A DNA stretch of 64,000 bases from Paraclostridium bifermentans (GCF_019916025.1 NZ_CP079737.1:2604001-2668000); one strand, 5' to 3'; shown: positions 44,673-53,231, counted from the stretch's first letter. Made by a program: numbers and translations. Notes: generated from the letters alone by a model not told the origin.

Positions 44673-44735
44673 AAGTGAATTTTTTACTATATAAAATGCT
44701 TCAAGAGTTTAACTACTAAAAGCCAATGAATTTTA

Positions 44736-44764
44736 TCATAGTTCATAATTACTTTTAATATACT
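44736..44764 (+). promoter_or_regulatory. Sigma-E-type promoter of ylbJ
   Basis: TCATAGT (44736-44742), 14 bp, AATATACT (44757-44764): six of seven and six of eight matches to the sigma-E consensus. The expected start near 44771 leaves a leader of about 25 bases before the TTG start. The rest of the gap after tmcAL shows nothing further. Confidence 0.6.
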
Positions 44765-44795
44765 TATTAAAGAGTATAGCAAAGTAGGTGATATT

Positions 44796-45986
44796 TTGAA
44801 GAAAATAAAATTTTTAAAGTTTTTAACTCCATCTTTAATCGTTATGCTACTTATAATAGGTATAATTTTATTTCCTAAAGATTCTATTTTAGCAGCTAAA
44901 AATGGATTTTCAATATGGGTAAACACCTTAATACCATCCTTGTTGCCATTTATAATAGCTGCTAATTTAATAGTTAGACTTAAATTTGTAGATGTTTTAG
45001 GATTAATAATCAATCCAGTTACAAAAAAACTTTTTAATGTTTCTGGTAAAAGTTCTTTAGTTTTCGCTATATCTACAGTATCAGGATATCCAGTTGGAGC
45101 AAAGCTTGCTTCTGAACTTAGACAAAACAATGAAATTTCTAAATTTGAAGCTCAAAGGCTAGTTTCCTTTTGCTCTACCTCTGGCCCACTTTTTATAGTC
45201 GGTGCAGTTTCCATCGGAATGTTTAATAACCCTTCATTAGGATATTTAATGTTACTTTGCCATTACTTAGGATCTTTAACTGTTGGAATTTTATTTAAAA
45301 ATTATGGCAAGGAAAGCGTAAAGAAGGATAACTTTAATTTTAAATTTGAAGTAAAAAAAATTATGGAATTTAGAAAAAAAGAAAATAAAGGATTTTTTGT
45401 TTTATTTGGAGATGCTGTTTTTAGTGGGGTAAATACAATACTTATGGTTGGCGGATTCGTTATAGTATTTTCAGTTGTATTTAAAGTTTTATCTATATTT
45501 AAGTTTATAAATTTAATTTCTTACATAATTTACATTCCATTATCTATATTTGGATTTTCTCTTGATTTATGTTCTTCTTTTATAAGCGGTTTATTTGAAA
45601 TAACGATTGGATGTAATCAAATATCTAGCGTATCTAATATACCTGAAATAATACGAGCTTCATTATGTAGCTTCATAATAGCATTTAGTGGTCTTTCTAT
45701 ATTAGCTCAATGTTGTAGTTTTTTAGCTCAAACAGATATAAATACAGGTACATATATAATTTCTAAATTTTTACACGGAGTATTTGCAGCCGTTTTCACT
45801 TTTGCATTTTATCCATTAATAAATTCTAGTAATTTATTTATAAAACTATCTACTACATCTAATATATTTTATACTAGCTCAATTTGGAGCTTATACATAA
45901 ATAACTATCATATAATTTTGCCTTTATTAATAATTATTTACTTTATATCCTCTTTTATTATTTTTAAAAAAATAAAAAATAGCTGA
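44796..45986 (+). CDS. ylbJ: YlbJ/SpoVV sporulation membrane protein
   Basis: Polytopic membrane protein of 396 residues with about eight to ten hydrophobic segments and two nucleoside-transporter-gate-like repeats. The NTLIPSLLPF, VSGYPVGAKLASEL and CSTSGPLFIVGAVSIGM stretches are family hallmarks. In Bacillus, SpoVV (YlbJ) is made in the mother cell under sigma-E and is needed for dipicolinic acid transport into the forespore. The start is the TTG at 44796 behind AGGTGA. The stop codon lies inside the shared terminator. Confidence 0.92.
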   Translation: MKKIKFLKFLTPSLIVMLLIIGIILFPKDSILAAKNGFSIWVNTLIPSLLPFIIAANLIVRLKFVDVLGLIINPVTKKLFNVSGKSSLVFAISTVSGYPVGAKLASELRQNNEISKFEAQRLVSFCSTSGPLFIVGAVSIGMFNNPSLGYLMLLCHYLGSLTVGILFKNYGKESVKKDNFNFKFEVKKIMEFRKKENKGFFVLFGDAVFSGVNTILMVGGFVIVFSVVFKVLSIFKFINLISYIIYIPLSIFGFSLDLCSSFISGLFEITIGCNQISSVSNIPEIIRASLCSFIIAFSGLSILAQCCSFLAQTDINTGTYIISKFLHGVFAAVFTFAFYPLINSSNLFIKLSTTSNIFYTSSIWSLYINNYHIILPLLIIIYFISSFIIFKKIKNS

Positions 45987-46015
45987 CTCATATCATTTTG
46001 AGTCAGCTATTTTTT
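45974..46015. terminator. Bidirectional terminator between ylbJ and the coiled-coil gene
   Basis: A perfect 17-bp stem, AAAAAATAGCTGACTCA with its complement, around an eight-base loop. The stop codons of both converging genes lie in or at its arms. Confidence 0.95.
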
Positions 46016-46532
46016 ATTCACTTAGTTCGTTTCTATTTATTGATATTTCATCTATTATACTTTGAAGATTGTATTGTAATCCCTCTAAAACATCATCTGC
46101 ATATCTTATAGATCCTAATTTAATCTCTTTTGCAGTGTATTCTGCTTTCTCCACTATAGATTTAGCTTTTTCTTCTGCTTCTACTACTAACCCATCTGAA
46201 TCTATGTATGATTTTATTATTTCTTCGGAATTTTTTTTCATATCTTCACTTTCTTTATTTGCTTTTTCAATTATTTGGATAGCTTCTTTTTTTGCTTGCT
46301 CTATCAAAATTTCTGCATCTTGATTCGCATTATTAAGTATTTTTTGTCTTTCTTTATTTATCCATACAGCTTGTTTAACTTCTTCTGGAAGTATAACTTT
46401 TATGTCTGATATAATACTTAAAACTTCTTCTTTGTCTATTCCTGATTTATGCGAAAAGGGAATTGAACTTGCATTATTTATAGCACTTTCTAACTCCTCT
46501 AATAGTTCCATTATTTCTAAATCTATATTCAT
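46014..46532 (-). CDS. Coiled-coil protein of unknown function
   Basis: This 172-residue soluble protein has a central long coiled coil (about 60-135), rich in alanine, glutamate and lysine (for example ILIEQAKKEAIQIIEKANKE). This resembles the peripheral stalk subunits of ATP synthases and DivIVA-like proteins. No catalytic motif or membrane segment is seen. Similar genes beside coaD in clostridia are often annotated as ATPase, but I see no P-loop. It begins two bases before the end of coaD's frame, behind GGGGG. A scaffold or envelope-linked role is possible; no function can be assigned. Confidence 0.7.
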   Translation of the reverse strand: MNIDLEIMELLEELESAINNASSIPFSHKSGIDKEEVLSIISDIKVILPEEVKQAVWINKERQKILNNANQDAEILIEQAKKEAIQIIEKANKESEDMKKNSEEIIKSYIDSDGLVVEAEEKAKSIVEKAEYTAKEIKLGSIRYADDVLEGLQYNLQSIIDEISINRNELSE

Positions 46533-46533
46533 G

Positions 46534-47031
46534 TTATTTCCCCCTATTAGTTTTTCTTTTTAATTCTTCTAAAATCACCTTAGGCACTAAATTCTCTATA
46601 TTTGCATCAAAATTTAACACTTCTTTTATAAGAGATGAACTTATGTATGAATACTTAGTAGTCGTAGGTAATATTACAGTCTCTATATTTGGATTTAATT
46701 CTTTATTCATATGAGCCATTTGAAGTTCATACTCTACATCCGCTCCATTTCTTATACCTCTTACTAGAGTCTGGATACCATTTTTTTCACAATAGTTGAC
46801 TAAAAGCCCATCAAAACTAACTATTTTTATATTAGAAATATGGTTTGTGCATTCTTTTATTAACTTAACTCTTTCTTCAAATGTAAATAGTCCCTTTTTA
46901 TTCGGATTATAAAGTACCCCTATTTGTAGTTCATCGAATAATTTAGAAGCTCTTTCTATTATGTCTAAGTGCCCATTTGTTATAGGGTCAAAGCTTCCTG
47001 CAAATATAGCTTTTCTAACTGTATTTTCCAT
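46534..47031 (-). CDS. coaD: Phosphopantetheine adenylyltransferase
   Basis: Penultimate step of coenzyme A synthesis: 4'-phosphopantetheine plus ATP gives dephospho-CoA. It has 165 residues. The nucleotidyltransferase motif AIFAGSFDPITNGHLDII (about 8-25, TNGH) and the LVRGIRNGADVEYELQMAHMN and YSYISSSLIKEV stretches identify it. It follows rsmD by two bases, as in many Firmicutes. Confidence 0.96.
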   Translation of the reverse strand: MENTVRKAIFAGSFDPITNGHLDIIERASKLFDELQIGVLYNPNKKGLFTFEERVKLIKECTNHISNIKIVSFDGLLVNYCEKNGIQTLVRGIRNGADVEYELQMAHMNKELNPNIETVILPTTTKYSYISSSLIKEVLNFDANIENLVPKVILEELKRKTNRGK

Positions 47032-47033
47032 TA

Positions 47034-47588
47034 TTAATCCTCCATACTATAGAATGTAAGCGTAGTGTTTCCATATTTTTTATTTCTGTTCTTAACTAGG
47101 TTCCCAACATTCTCTGGAAATTCTTGTTTTGTATCATGTTCAACAACTATAATACCATCTTCTTTTAGTATGTTTGACTTATCAATTCTCTCTAATGCAT
47201 CTTGGAACATATCTTTGTAATATGGAGGGTCCATAAATATAACATCAAACTTGTACGAATTATTTTTAACTCTTTCAATTGCCGACTTAAAATCAACATT
47301 CATAACTTCACTGTTTTCTTCTACCCTAGCTTTTTTTATATTACTTTTTACTATATCAATACTACTTCTATTTAAATCTACAAATACACATTTGTTAGCA
47401 CCTCTTGATAAACACTCTATACCTAGAGACCCTGTACCTGCAAATAAATCTAAAATATCTCCATCCATTATGTATGGGTTAATTATATTAAATAAAGATT
47501 CTTTAACTCTATCAGTAGTTGGTCTAACATCTTCACTTTTAGGTGTATTTAATTTTAGTCCTCTGGCTTTTCCTGAAATTACTCTCAA
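47034..47588 (-). CDS. rsmD: 16S rRNA (guanine966-N2)-methyltransferase
   Basis: This 184-residue methyltransferase has the family start RVISGKARGLKL, PTTDRVKESLFNI, the SAM loop LDLFAGTGSLGIECLSRGA and the catalytic DPPY motif (FMDPPYYKDM). I place the start at the TTG at 47588, eight bases after AAGGAG, because the upstream ATG lies inside that site and the shorter protein matches the family N-terminus. Confidence 0.92.
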   Translation of the reverse strand: MRVISGKARGLKLNTPKSEDVRPTTDRVKESLFNIINPYIMDGDILDLFAGTGSLGIECLSRGANKCVFVDLNRSSIDIVKSNIKKARVEENSEVMNVDFKSAIERVKNNSYKFDVIFMDPPYYKDMFQDALERIDKSNILKEDGIIVVEHDTKQEFPENVGNLVKNRNKKYGNTTLTFYSMED

Positions 47589-47629
47589 TATAATTTCTCC
47601 TTCCATTTTATTTTATCACAAATTATTTC

Positions 47630-49690
47630 CTAATTTAATGATATTTCTTCCAATCTATTTTCAAATTTCTTCAATATTTCTTTTTTTATTTTTTCATTTT
47701 CATAATTATTAAGTTTTGGATCTTCACTTATTATATATCTAGCCTCTTGTTGAGCTATTTTCAATATCTTCATATGCTTAAATATATTAGCCACCTTTAG
47801 CTCTGGCAACCCATGTTGTCTTGTTCCAAAAAATTCACCTGGGCCCCTAATCTCAAGGTCTTTTTCTGAGATTTTAAATCCATCTGTTGTTTCTTCCATG
47901 ATGGACATTCTTTGAGAGCACACTTCTGATTTTGATGAATAAATCAATATACAATAAGACTTATGACTTCCTCTACCAACCCTACCTCTTAACTGATGTA
48001 GTTGAGCTAATCCAAATCGTTCTGCATTTTCAATTATCATAAGGGTTGCATTAGGTACATTTACTCCAACTTCAATAACAGTTGTCGATACTAGTATATC
48101 TAATTCTTTGTTCTTAAATTTTTTCATTGTTTCATCTTTTTCACTAGGTTTCATTTTACCATGCAAAAGACCTAATCTCAAGTCACTAAAAAATTCACTC
48201 TTTAGCTCCTCTACTAAATCTACAGCAGCCCTAGCCTCTATAGCTTCACTTTCTTCTACCAAAGGGCATACTATATAAACTTGTCTACCCTTTTGAACTT
48301 CAGACCTTACTAAACTATTATACGCTTTTTCCCTCTTATCCTTATAAACAGCTAAAGTTTCAATAGGTTGTCTTCCTGGCGGAAGTTCATCAATTATAGA
48401 TATATCTAAATCTCCATACAAAATTAAAGCTAAAGTTCTAGGGATTGGAGTAGCTGTCATAACCAAAATATCAGGATTATATCCCTTTTCTGAAAGTTTA
48501 TTTCTTTGTCTAACTCCAAATCTATGTTGTTCGTCGGTTATTACTATGCCTAAGTTGTTAAACTCCACCTTATCTTCTATAAGCGCATGAGTTCCAATTA
48601 AAATATCAATTTCATTGTCTTTTACTCTTTGTAATACATTCTCTTTTTGTTTTTTCGTTAAACTACCTACAAGCAATCCTACATTAATTCCAAACGGTGA
48701 TAGCGTTTCATTTAAAGATATAAAGTGTTGTTCTGCTAATATCTCAGTAGGCGCCATTAAAGCCCCTTGATAGCCATTTAAAACACAATTTGCCAAGGCT
48801 AAAAGTGCTACTACTGTTTTACCACTTCCTACATCTCCTTGAACCAATCTATTCATTACTTTTCCACAGTTCATGTCATCAATAATTTCATTTAAAGCTC
48901 GATTTTGTGCGTTTGTAAGTTTAAATGGTAAAGAGTTTAATATTTTAACAAGATTTTGCTCTTTTTCGAACTTAACACCAGATTTTTCAGTAACACCATT
49001 TTTGAATAGGAATAGCCCTAGCTGAAGCATTAAAAACTCTTCAAAGACTAATCTGTATAGTGCTACTTTTAAACTTTCTTTATTAGTCGGCGAATGTATA
49101 TTTTTAACTGCAAAATCAATACTACAAAGTTTATACTTTTGTATAATTTTATTTGGAAGATATTCCTTAATATAAATTTGCTCATTACTAAAAACAGTTT
49201 TTACTATGTTTATAAGCTCTTTATTTGTTAATCCATAGGTCAGTGGGTATATAGGCATTATTCCACATGTATTTTTAGGGTTGTTGCTCATTTGTTCAAC
49301 TTCACAAGAACTCATCTCAATTCCATAAGAAGTTTTCTTAACCTTTCCAAATACAAACACAGTATCTCCTTTTTTCAAAGTAGAACTTATATACTCTTGG
49401 TTAAAAAATACTAATCTAGCGAACCCCGTTTCATCCCTTACGCCTACCTTAGTTATCACTAGGCCCTTTCTAACATTAGACGTCTCTATACTACTTACAA
49501 TAGCTCTTATAGTTACTTTTTCTTCATCTTTCAGTTCGAATATTTTTCTTAGATTATTTCTATCTTCATATTGTCTTGGAAAATAAAAAAGCAAGTCAGA
49601 TACAGTAAATATACCTAATTTACTTAATTTATTAGCACGTTTTGGACCAATTCCTTTTACATATTTAATTTCTTTATTTAAATTATTCAT
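47630..49690 (-). CDS. recG: ATP-dependent DNA helicase RecG
   Basis: This 686-residue superfamily 2 helicase remodels stalled forks and branched DNA. It has an N-terminal wedge domain (about 1-240) starting with YVKGIGPKRANKL. Walker A is GDVGSGKTVVALLA, followed by DEQHRFGVRQR, MTATPIPRTLAL and the C-terminal helicase domain with LHQLRGRVGRG. The start is the ATG at 49690, four to five bases after AGGGTGAT. Its 5' end abuts the T-run of the fakA terminator, and its probable promoter lies inside that terminator. Confidence 0.96.
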   Translation of the reverse strand: MNNLNKEIKYVKGIGPKRANKLSKLGIFTVSDLLFYFPRQYEDRNNLRKIFELKDEEKVTIRAIVSSIETSNVRKGLVITKVGVRDETGFARLVFFNQEYISSTLKKGDTVFVFGKVKKTSYGIEMSSCEVEQMSNNPKNTCGIMPIYPLTYGLTNKELINIVKTVFSNEQIYIKEYLPNKIIQKYKLCSIDFAVKNIHSPTNKESLKVALYRLVFEEFLMLQLGLFLFKNGVTEKSGVKFEKEQNLVKILNSLPFKLTNAQNRALNEIIDDMNCGKVMNRLVQGDVGSGKTVVALLALANCVLNGYQGALMAPTEILAEQHFISLNETLSPFGINVGLLVGSLTKKQKENVLQRVKDNEIDILIGTHALIEDKVEFNNLGIVITDEQHRFGVRQRNKLSEKGYNPDILVMTATPIPRTLALILYGDLDISIIDELPPGRQPIETLAVYKDKREKAYNSLVRSEVQKGRQVYIVCPLVEESEAIEARAAVDLVEELKSEFFSDLRLGLLHGKMKPSEKDETMKKFKNKELDILVSTTVIEVGVNVPNATLMIIENAERFGLAQLHQLRGRVGRGSHKSYCILIYSSKSEVCSQRMSIMEETTDGFKISEKDLEIRGPGEFFGTRQHGLPELKVANIFKHMKILKIAQQEARYIISEDPKLNNYENEKIKKEILKKFENRLEEISLN

Positions 49691-49702
49691 ATTTATCACC
49701 CT

Positions 49703-49755
49703 AAAAAAAATCCTGTATAATTTAACTTACCTAATAGTAAGATTATACAGGATTT
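49703..49755 (-). terminator. Intrinsic terminator after fakA
   Basis: AAATCCTGTATAAT pairs with ATTATACAGGATTT over 14 bp, with an inner CTTAC/GTAAG stem, and is followed on the minus strand by eight T residues. The T-run ends 12 bases before the recG ATG. Confidence 0.93.
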
Positions 49756-49771
49756 CTGAAATATTATTCAA
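49742..49771 (-). promoter_or_regulatory. Sigma-A promoter of recG embedded in the fakA terminator
   Basis: The minus strand reads TTGAAT (49771-49766), 18 bp, then TATAAT (49747-49742). The -10 is the last part of the terminator's 5' arm. A start near 49735 would lie in the loop, so recG mRNA would lack the 5' arm and could not form the terminator. Confidence 0.62.
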
Positions 49772-51386
49772 CAGATATTAAATAATAGTATATTGGCTGA
49801 CCGCCATAATAAAGTTCTATATCTATATCTTCGTATTTTTCTTCTAATATCGATTTAAACTCGTTAGCTTCTTCTTCAGTTACTTCTTCTCCATAGAATA
49901 AAGTTATAATTGCGCTGTCTTCGTCTACTAATTTTTCTATTAATCCTAAAGTTATATCTTCTTTCTTTTCTCCTGCCGATAATAGCTTTCCTTCACCTAT
50001 TCCTATGAAGTTTCCTTCTTTTACTTCTATATCATTCATAACAGTATCTCTAACTGCATAAGTAACTTGCCCTGATTTTACCATTGATAAAGCTTCTACC
50101 ATTGTAGCTTCATTTTCTTCTACACTTGCATCAGCATTAAAACTTACAAGAGAAGTAAATCCTTGTGGTACGTTTTTACTTGGTATAACTATTATGTTTT
50201 TGTCACTTAATGCTTTAGCTTGGTTTGCAGCCATTATTATATTACTATTGTTTGGTAGTATTATAATATTTTCTGCATTTATAGACTCTATAGCTTTCAT
50301 GAAATCCTCTGTACTAGGATTCATTGTTTGCCCACCTTCTATTATGTAGTCAACTCCAAAGTCTTTAAATATATCTGCTAATCCACTACCCATTGATGTA
50401 GCTATAAATCCATATTCCTTAGCAGGTTCTTCTGATACTGCTGTTTGATTTTCAACTAAAATATTTTCATGCTGAACTTTCATATTCTCTATTTTTATAG
50501 TAACTAATTGTCCATATTTTAAAGCCTCTTGAAGTACTGATCCAGGTTCATTAGTATGAACATGAACTTTTATTAATCCTTCATCTCCAACTACTGCTAA
50601 ACTGTCTCCATAATCTAACATTATATCTCTTATTTTATCATAAGTTACTTTGTTGCTTTCTAATATAAATTCTGTACAATAAGCAAATTTTATATCATCA
50701 GTGTTTATCTCACCTTGCATAGCTTCCACTGAAGAAGAACTTGATGATCCTGGCCCATTAGCAGCAATCACATTGCCTTTTAATGCTTCATACATACCTT
50801 CATATATAAGTACTAGTCCTTTACCACCTGAATCCACAACTCCAGCATCTTTTAAGTTTTTAAGTAAATCTGGAGTTCTTTCTAAAGACTCATTAGCTTC
50901 TTTTATAACCAATTCTAAAAATTTCAGTATATCTTGCTCTTTCTTAGCAGCTTTTATAGCATACTCTCCACTTTCTCTAACTACAGTTAATATAGTTCCT
51001 TCTATTGGTTTTATAACAGCCTTATAAGCTGTGTCTGATCCATTTTTAAATGCTTGAGCTAAATCCATAGAACTTAGTTTTTCTTTGCCTTCTATAGATT
51101 TTGTGAAACCTCTTATTATTTGAGATAATATAACACCTGAGTTACCTCTAGCTCCCATTAAAGATCCTTTTGCTAAAGATTTACCTATATTAGTTATATC
51201 ATCTTCACTAACTTTTGATAATTCTTTCATAGCATAAGATATCGTAAGAGACATATTTGTACCTGTGTCTCCATCGGGAACTGGGAACACGTTCAGTTTA
51301 TCTACATAATCTTTACTATTTTGAAGATTATTTGCACCAGAGACAAACATGTCTCTTAAATTTTTCCCATCAATATATTGAATCAT
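49764..51386 (-). CDS. fakA: Fatty acid kinase subunit FakA (DAK domain protein, YloV-like)
   Basis: This 540-residue protein has an N-terminal DhaL-like nucleotide-binding domain (about 8-200) with NVFPVPDGDTGTNM, then a middle domain and a C-terminal DegV-like region. Homologues phosphorylate fatty acids held by FakB, allowing exogenous fatty acids into phospholipids. The partner fakB is not in this window. It is cotranscribed with the upstream asp23 gene (15-base gap), the conserved yloU-yloV pair. Confidence 0.9.
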   Translation of the reverse strand: MIQYIDGKNLRDMFVSGANNLQNSKDYVDKLNVFPVPDGDTGTNMSLTISYAMKELSKVSEDDITNIGKSLAKGSLMGARGNSGVILSQIIRGFTKSIEGKEKLSSMDLAQAFKNGSDTAYKAVIKPIEGTILTVVRESGEYAIKAAKKEQDILKFLELVIKEANESLERTPDLLKNLKDAGVVDSGGKGLVLIYEGMYEALKGNVIAANGPGSSSSSSVEAMQGEINTDDIKFAYCTEFILESNKVTYDKIRDIMLDYGDSLAVVGDEGLIKVHVHTNEPGSVLQEALKYGQLVTIKIENMKVQHENILVENQTAVSEEPAKEYGFIATSMGSGLADIFKDFGVDYIIEGGQTMNPSTEDFMKAIESINAENIIILPNNSNIIMAANQAKALSDKNIIVIPSKNVPQGFTSLVSFNADASVEENEATMVEALSMVKSGQVTYAVRDTVMNDIEVKEGNFIGIGEGKLLSAGEKKEDITLGLIEKLVDEDSAIITLFYGEEVTEEEANEFKSILEEKYEDIDIELYYGGQPIYYYLISVE

Positions 51387-51401
51387 ATTTTTCCTCCTAA
51401 A

Positions 51402-51752
51402 TTACTTAACTCGTATACCTTGAACATTAACATCTATTTTACTTACTTTTAACGCAGTTATTTTCTCAATTGTATATTTTACTTTATCTATTATGTTATT
51501 TGCAACAGTTGATATGTTTGTTCCATATTGCATTATTACGTAAAGTTCTATAGCTATAGTTCCATCTTCTAGTTCTTGTACGCTAACACCTTTAGTAGCA
51601 TTTTCTCCTTTTAATAATTCAACTATGCCTTTTGTCTTATATGCCAGTCCTACTAATCCATAACTTTCCATCGCAGATTGATATACTATTTGTGCTATAA
51701 CATGCTTGTCTATTTCTATTGTTCCAAATTCGTTGTTTATTTTAGCGCTCAT
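51402..51752 (-). CDS. Asp23/Gls24 family protein (YloU-like)
   Basis: This 116-residue protein has the family layout: FGTIEIDKHVIAQIVYQSAMESYGLVGLA at the start, IAIELYVIMQYGTNISTVANNIIDKV in the core and VSKIDVNVQGIRV at the end. It is the second Asp23 gene of the window; the other is the YqhY-like one near 28.3 kb. It precedes fakA as yloU precedes yloV in Bacillus and probably tunes or partners the kinase, though this is not established. Confidence 0.9.
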   Translation of the reverse strand: MSAKINNEFGTIEIDKHVIAQIVYQSAMESYGLVGLAYKTKGIVELLKGENATKGVSVQELEDGTIAIELYVIMQYGTNISTVANNIIDKVKYTIEKITALKVSKIDVNVQGIRVK

Positions 51753-51814
51753 GGTTTGACCCCCTAAAATTATTTTTAATTTTATTTTTAACTTTAATAT
51801 TTACTTTATATAGA

Positions 51815-51843
51815 ATTATATATATAATTTTATATGATAACAA
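51815..51843 (-). promoter_or_regulatory. Sigma-A promoter of asp23-fakA
   Basis: The minus strand reads TTGTTA (51843-51838), 17 bp, then TATAAT (51820-51815). It diverges from the rpmB promoter 40 bases away. Confidence 0.7.
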
Positions 51844-51882
51844 GAATTTCTTCAATATGTGTAAGACAAATATATATTTCTA

Positions 51883-51911
51883 TTGCATTTTTTAGAGATT
51901 TATGTTAATAT
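51883..51911 (+). promoter_or_regulatory. Sigma-A promoter of rpmB
   Basis: TTGCAT (51883-51888), 17 bp, TAATAT (51906-51911), with TGT directly before the -10 giving an extended -10. Confidence 0.7.
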
Positions 51912-51960
51912 AAACTGTGTTTTCAGTGTTATAGTTATCATTTAAGGAGGTGTACGTAAA

Positions 51961-52149
51961 ATGGCAAAGGTATGTAACGTATGTGGTAAAGGTAAAGTTT
52001 CAGGAAACCAAGTGAGCCACTCAAATAAACATAGCAGAAGAACTTGGTCTGCTAACTTAAGAAACGTTAGAGCGATAATAGATGGTACTCCAAAGAGAAT
52101 AAAAGTTTGTACTAGATGTTTACGTTCTGGAAAAGTTGAAAGAGCTTAG
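51961..52149 (+). CDS. rpmB: Ribosomal protein L28
   Basis: This 62-residue large-subunit protein begins MAKVCNVCGKGK, with SHSNKHSRRTW and VCTRCLRSGKV following. Its two CxxC pairs make it the zinc-binding form. TAAGGAGGTG precedes the ATG. It runs opposite to its neighbours, as it does between spoVM and yloU in Bacillus. Confidence 0.97.
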   Translation: MAKVCNVCGKGKVSGNQVSHSNKHSRRTWSANLRNVRAIIDGTPKRIKVCTRCLRSGKVERA

Positions 52150-52157
52150 TTTTAGTA

Positions 52158-52192
52158 AAAAAAGCCTACACTCAGTAGGCTTTTATTTTTTT
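52158..52192. terminator. Bidirectional terminator between rpmB and spoVM
   Basis: AAAAGCCTAC pairs with GTAGGCTTTT around a five-base loop, with T-runs on both strands. It ends both rpmB and the converging spoVM transcript. Confidence 0.88.
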
Positions 52193-52201
52193 GTCTCAAG
52201 A

Positions 52202-52273
52202 CTATTTTTTTCTCATAAAAAAAACTATTATCTTAGATAAAAATTTTGGACATTTAACAGTTATTACCTTCAT
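52202..52273 (-). CDS. spoVM: SpoVM, 23-residue spore coat anchor peptide
   Basis: The peptide begins MKVITVKCPKFLSKIIVFFM and ends RKK. It shares with Bacillus SpoVM the M-K start, T5, K7, the P9-K10-F11-L12 core and an amphipathic, isoleucine-rich helix. SpoVM recognises the curved forespore membrane and anchors SpoIVA at the base of the coat. The position is the conserved one, between thiN and rpmB. An AAGGGGG lies eight bases before the ATG. It is short enough to be missed by automatic gene callers. It is three residues shorter than the Bacillus peptide and has cysteine at position 8 where Bacillus has leucine. Confidence 0.85.
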   Translation of the reverse strand: MKVITVKCPKFLSKIIVFFMRKK

Positions 52274-52304
52274 TCCAATATCCCCCTTAAAAATAATATT
52301 TATT

Positions 52305-52451
52305 TTACATAAATAACATTACTCCACACCCTATAAGGACAATAGCTAGTAGTATCATCCACATCCAATTTGGAAGTATCAACGCTAAAATTACAGTTAA
52401 TCCCGTTGCTAAGCATAAAATTCCAAGTAAATTTCTGTATTGATTCCTCAA
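52305..52451 (-). CDS. Small membrane protein (48 residues), function unknown
   Basis: A TTG start six bases after AGGAGGG opens a 48-codon frame encoding MRNQYRNLLGILCLA at the start and GCGVMLFM at the end. Two hydrophobic stretches (about 8-26 and 29-47), with an LPNWMW turn between them, predict a membrane hairpin. It lies between the thiN terminator and spoVM, 31 bases before the latter, so the two are probably cotranscribed. I do not recognise it. The good ribosome-binding site and spoVM linkage support a real, perhaps sporulation-related, gene. Confidence 0.62.
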   Translation of the reverse strand: MRNQYRNLLGILCLATGLTVILALILPNWMWMILLAIVLIGCGVMLFM

Positions 52452-52550
52452 ACTATTCCCTCCTATAAATAACTTCCTACAATATCATATTCATGATTTC
52501 TTTCCTTTAATACAAATTACTAAAAATAGACCAAGCTATACGATGTTTTA

Positions 52551-52595
52551 TTAAAAAATATAGAGCCAGCATAGCTTAAACTATACTGGCTCTAT
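52551..52595 (-). terminator. Intrinsic terminator overlapping the thiN stop
   Basis: On the minus strand ATAGAGCCAGTATAG pairs with CTATGCTGGCTCTAT with one G-U and is followed by a T-run. The thiN stop codon lies in the 5' arm. The 100 bases from here to the small membrane-protein gene hold no promoter I can call firmly. Confidence 0.9.
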
Positions 52596-53231
52596 GTTTT
52601 TAACTATCAACAAAGTTCCTTTCTCGACAGTTATTCTACATTTATCACTTTCCATTACATTTGATATACCTATCGGATCTCCATATTCTATAGTTGCATC
52701 TTTAAGTGGGTATTCAAGACCTTCAAGAGTTATACCTACCGAATCACCATTAACAGGTAAAACAGATATCGTGTCTCCTTTTTTACCGAATATATCGATA
52801 TACTCACTTTCTATCATATGTAAATCTTCTTTATTGTTTTTTATTACAGGATTTAGTCCTAATTTTTTAATATAGTACATAAGGTTTATATTAGCGACAG
52901 TATGGTCTATACGCCCTCCTAATGCCCCTAAAAGGTCTATATCAACAATCCCTAACCCTTTAGCTAAATGTATACATAATTGCGTATCTGTTTCGTTTTT
53001 TCTTTCAGGGAATTTTTTAAAATTCACACCTTTTTCTTTAAAGTAGTTTTTAACTTTTAATTCCACAGAATCTAAATCTCCAAGTATATAATCTGGAACT
53101 ACTTTTATTTTGTATAAAAAATTAGCTCCTCCATCTGCACAGATTATATAATCGTAATTTTCTTTATCAATCGTCTTTTTTAAAAAGTTTAAATCTTCTA
53201 TTTTACCGTTTAATAAAATACACGCTTTCAT
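52581..53231 (-). CDS. thiN: Thiamine pyrophosphokinase
   Basis: Converts thiamine to thiamine diphosphate. It has 216 residues: a catalytic domain with IICADGGANFLY, PDYILGDLDSV and NETDTQLCIHLA (about 28-98), then LLGALGGRIDHTVANINLM, and a C-terminal beta domain. It ends the rsgA-rpe-thiN unit, as in Bacillus yloQ-rpe-yloS. Confidence 0.94.
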   Translation of the reverse strand: MKACILLNGKIEDLNFLKKTIDKENYDYIICADGGANFLYKIKVVPDYILGDLDSVELKVKNYFKEKGVNFKKFPERKNETDTQLCIHLAKGLGIVDIDLLGALGGRIDHTVANINLMYYIKKLGLNPVIKNNKEDLHMIESEYIDIFGKKGDTISVLPVNGDSVGITLEGLEYPLKDATIEYGDPIGISNVMESDKCRITVEKGTLLIVKNIEPV

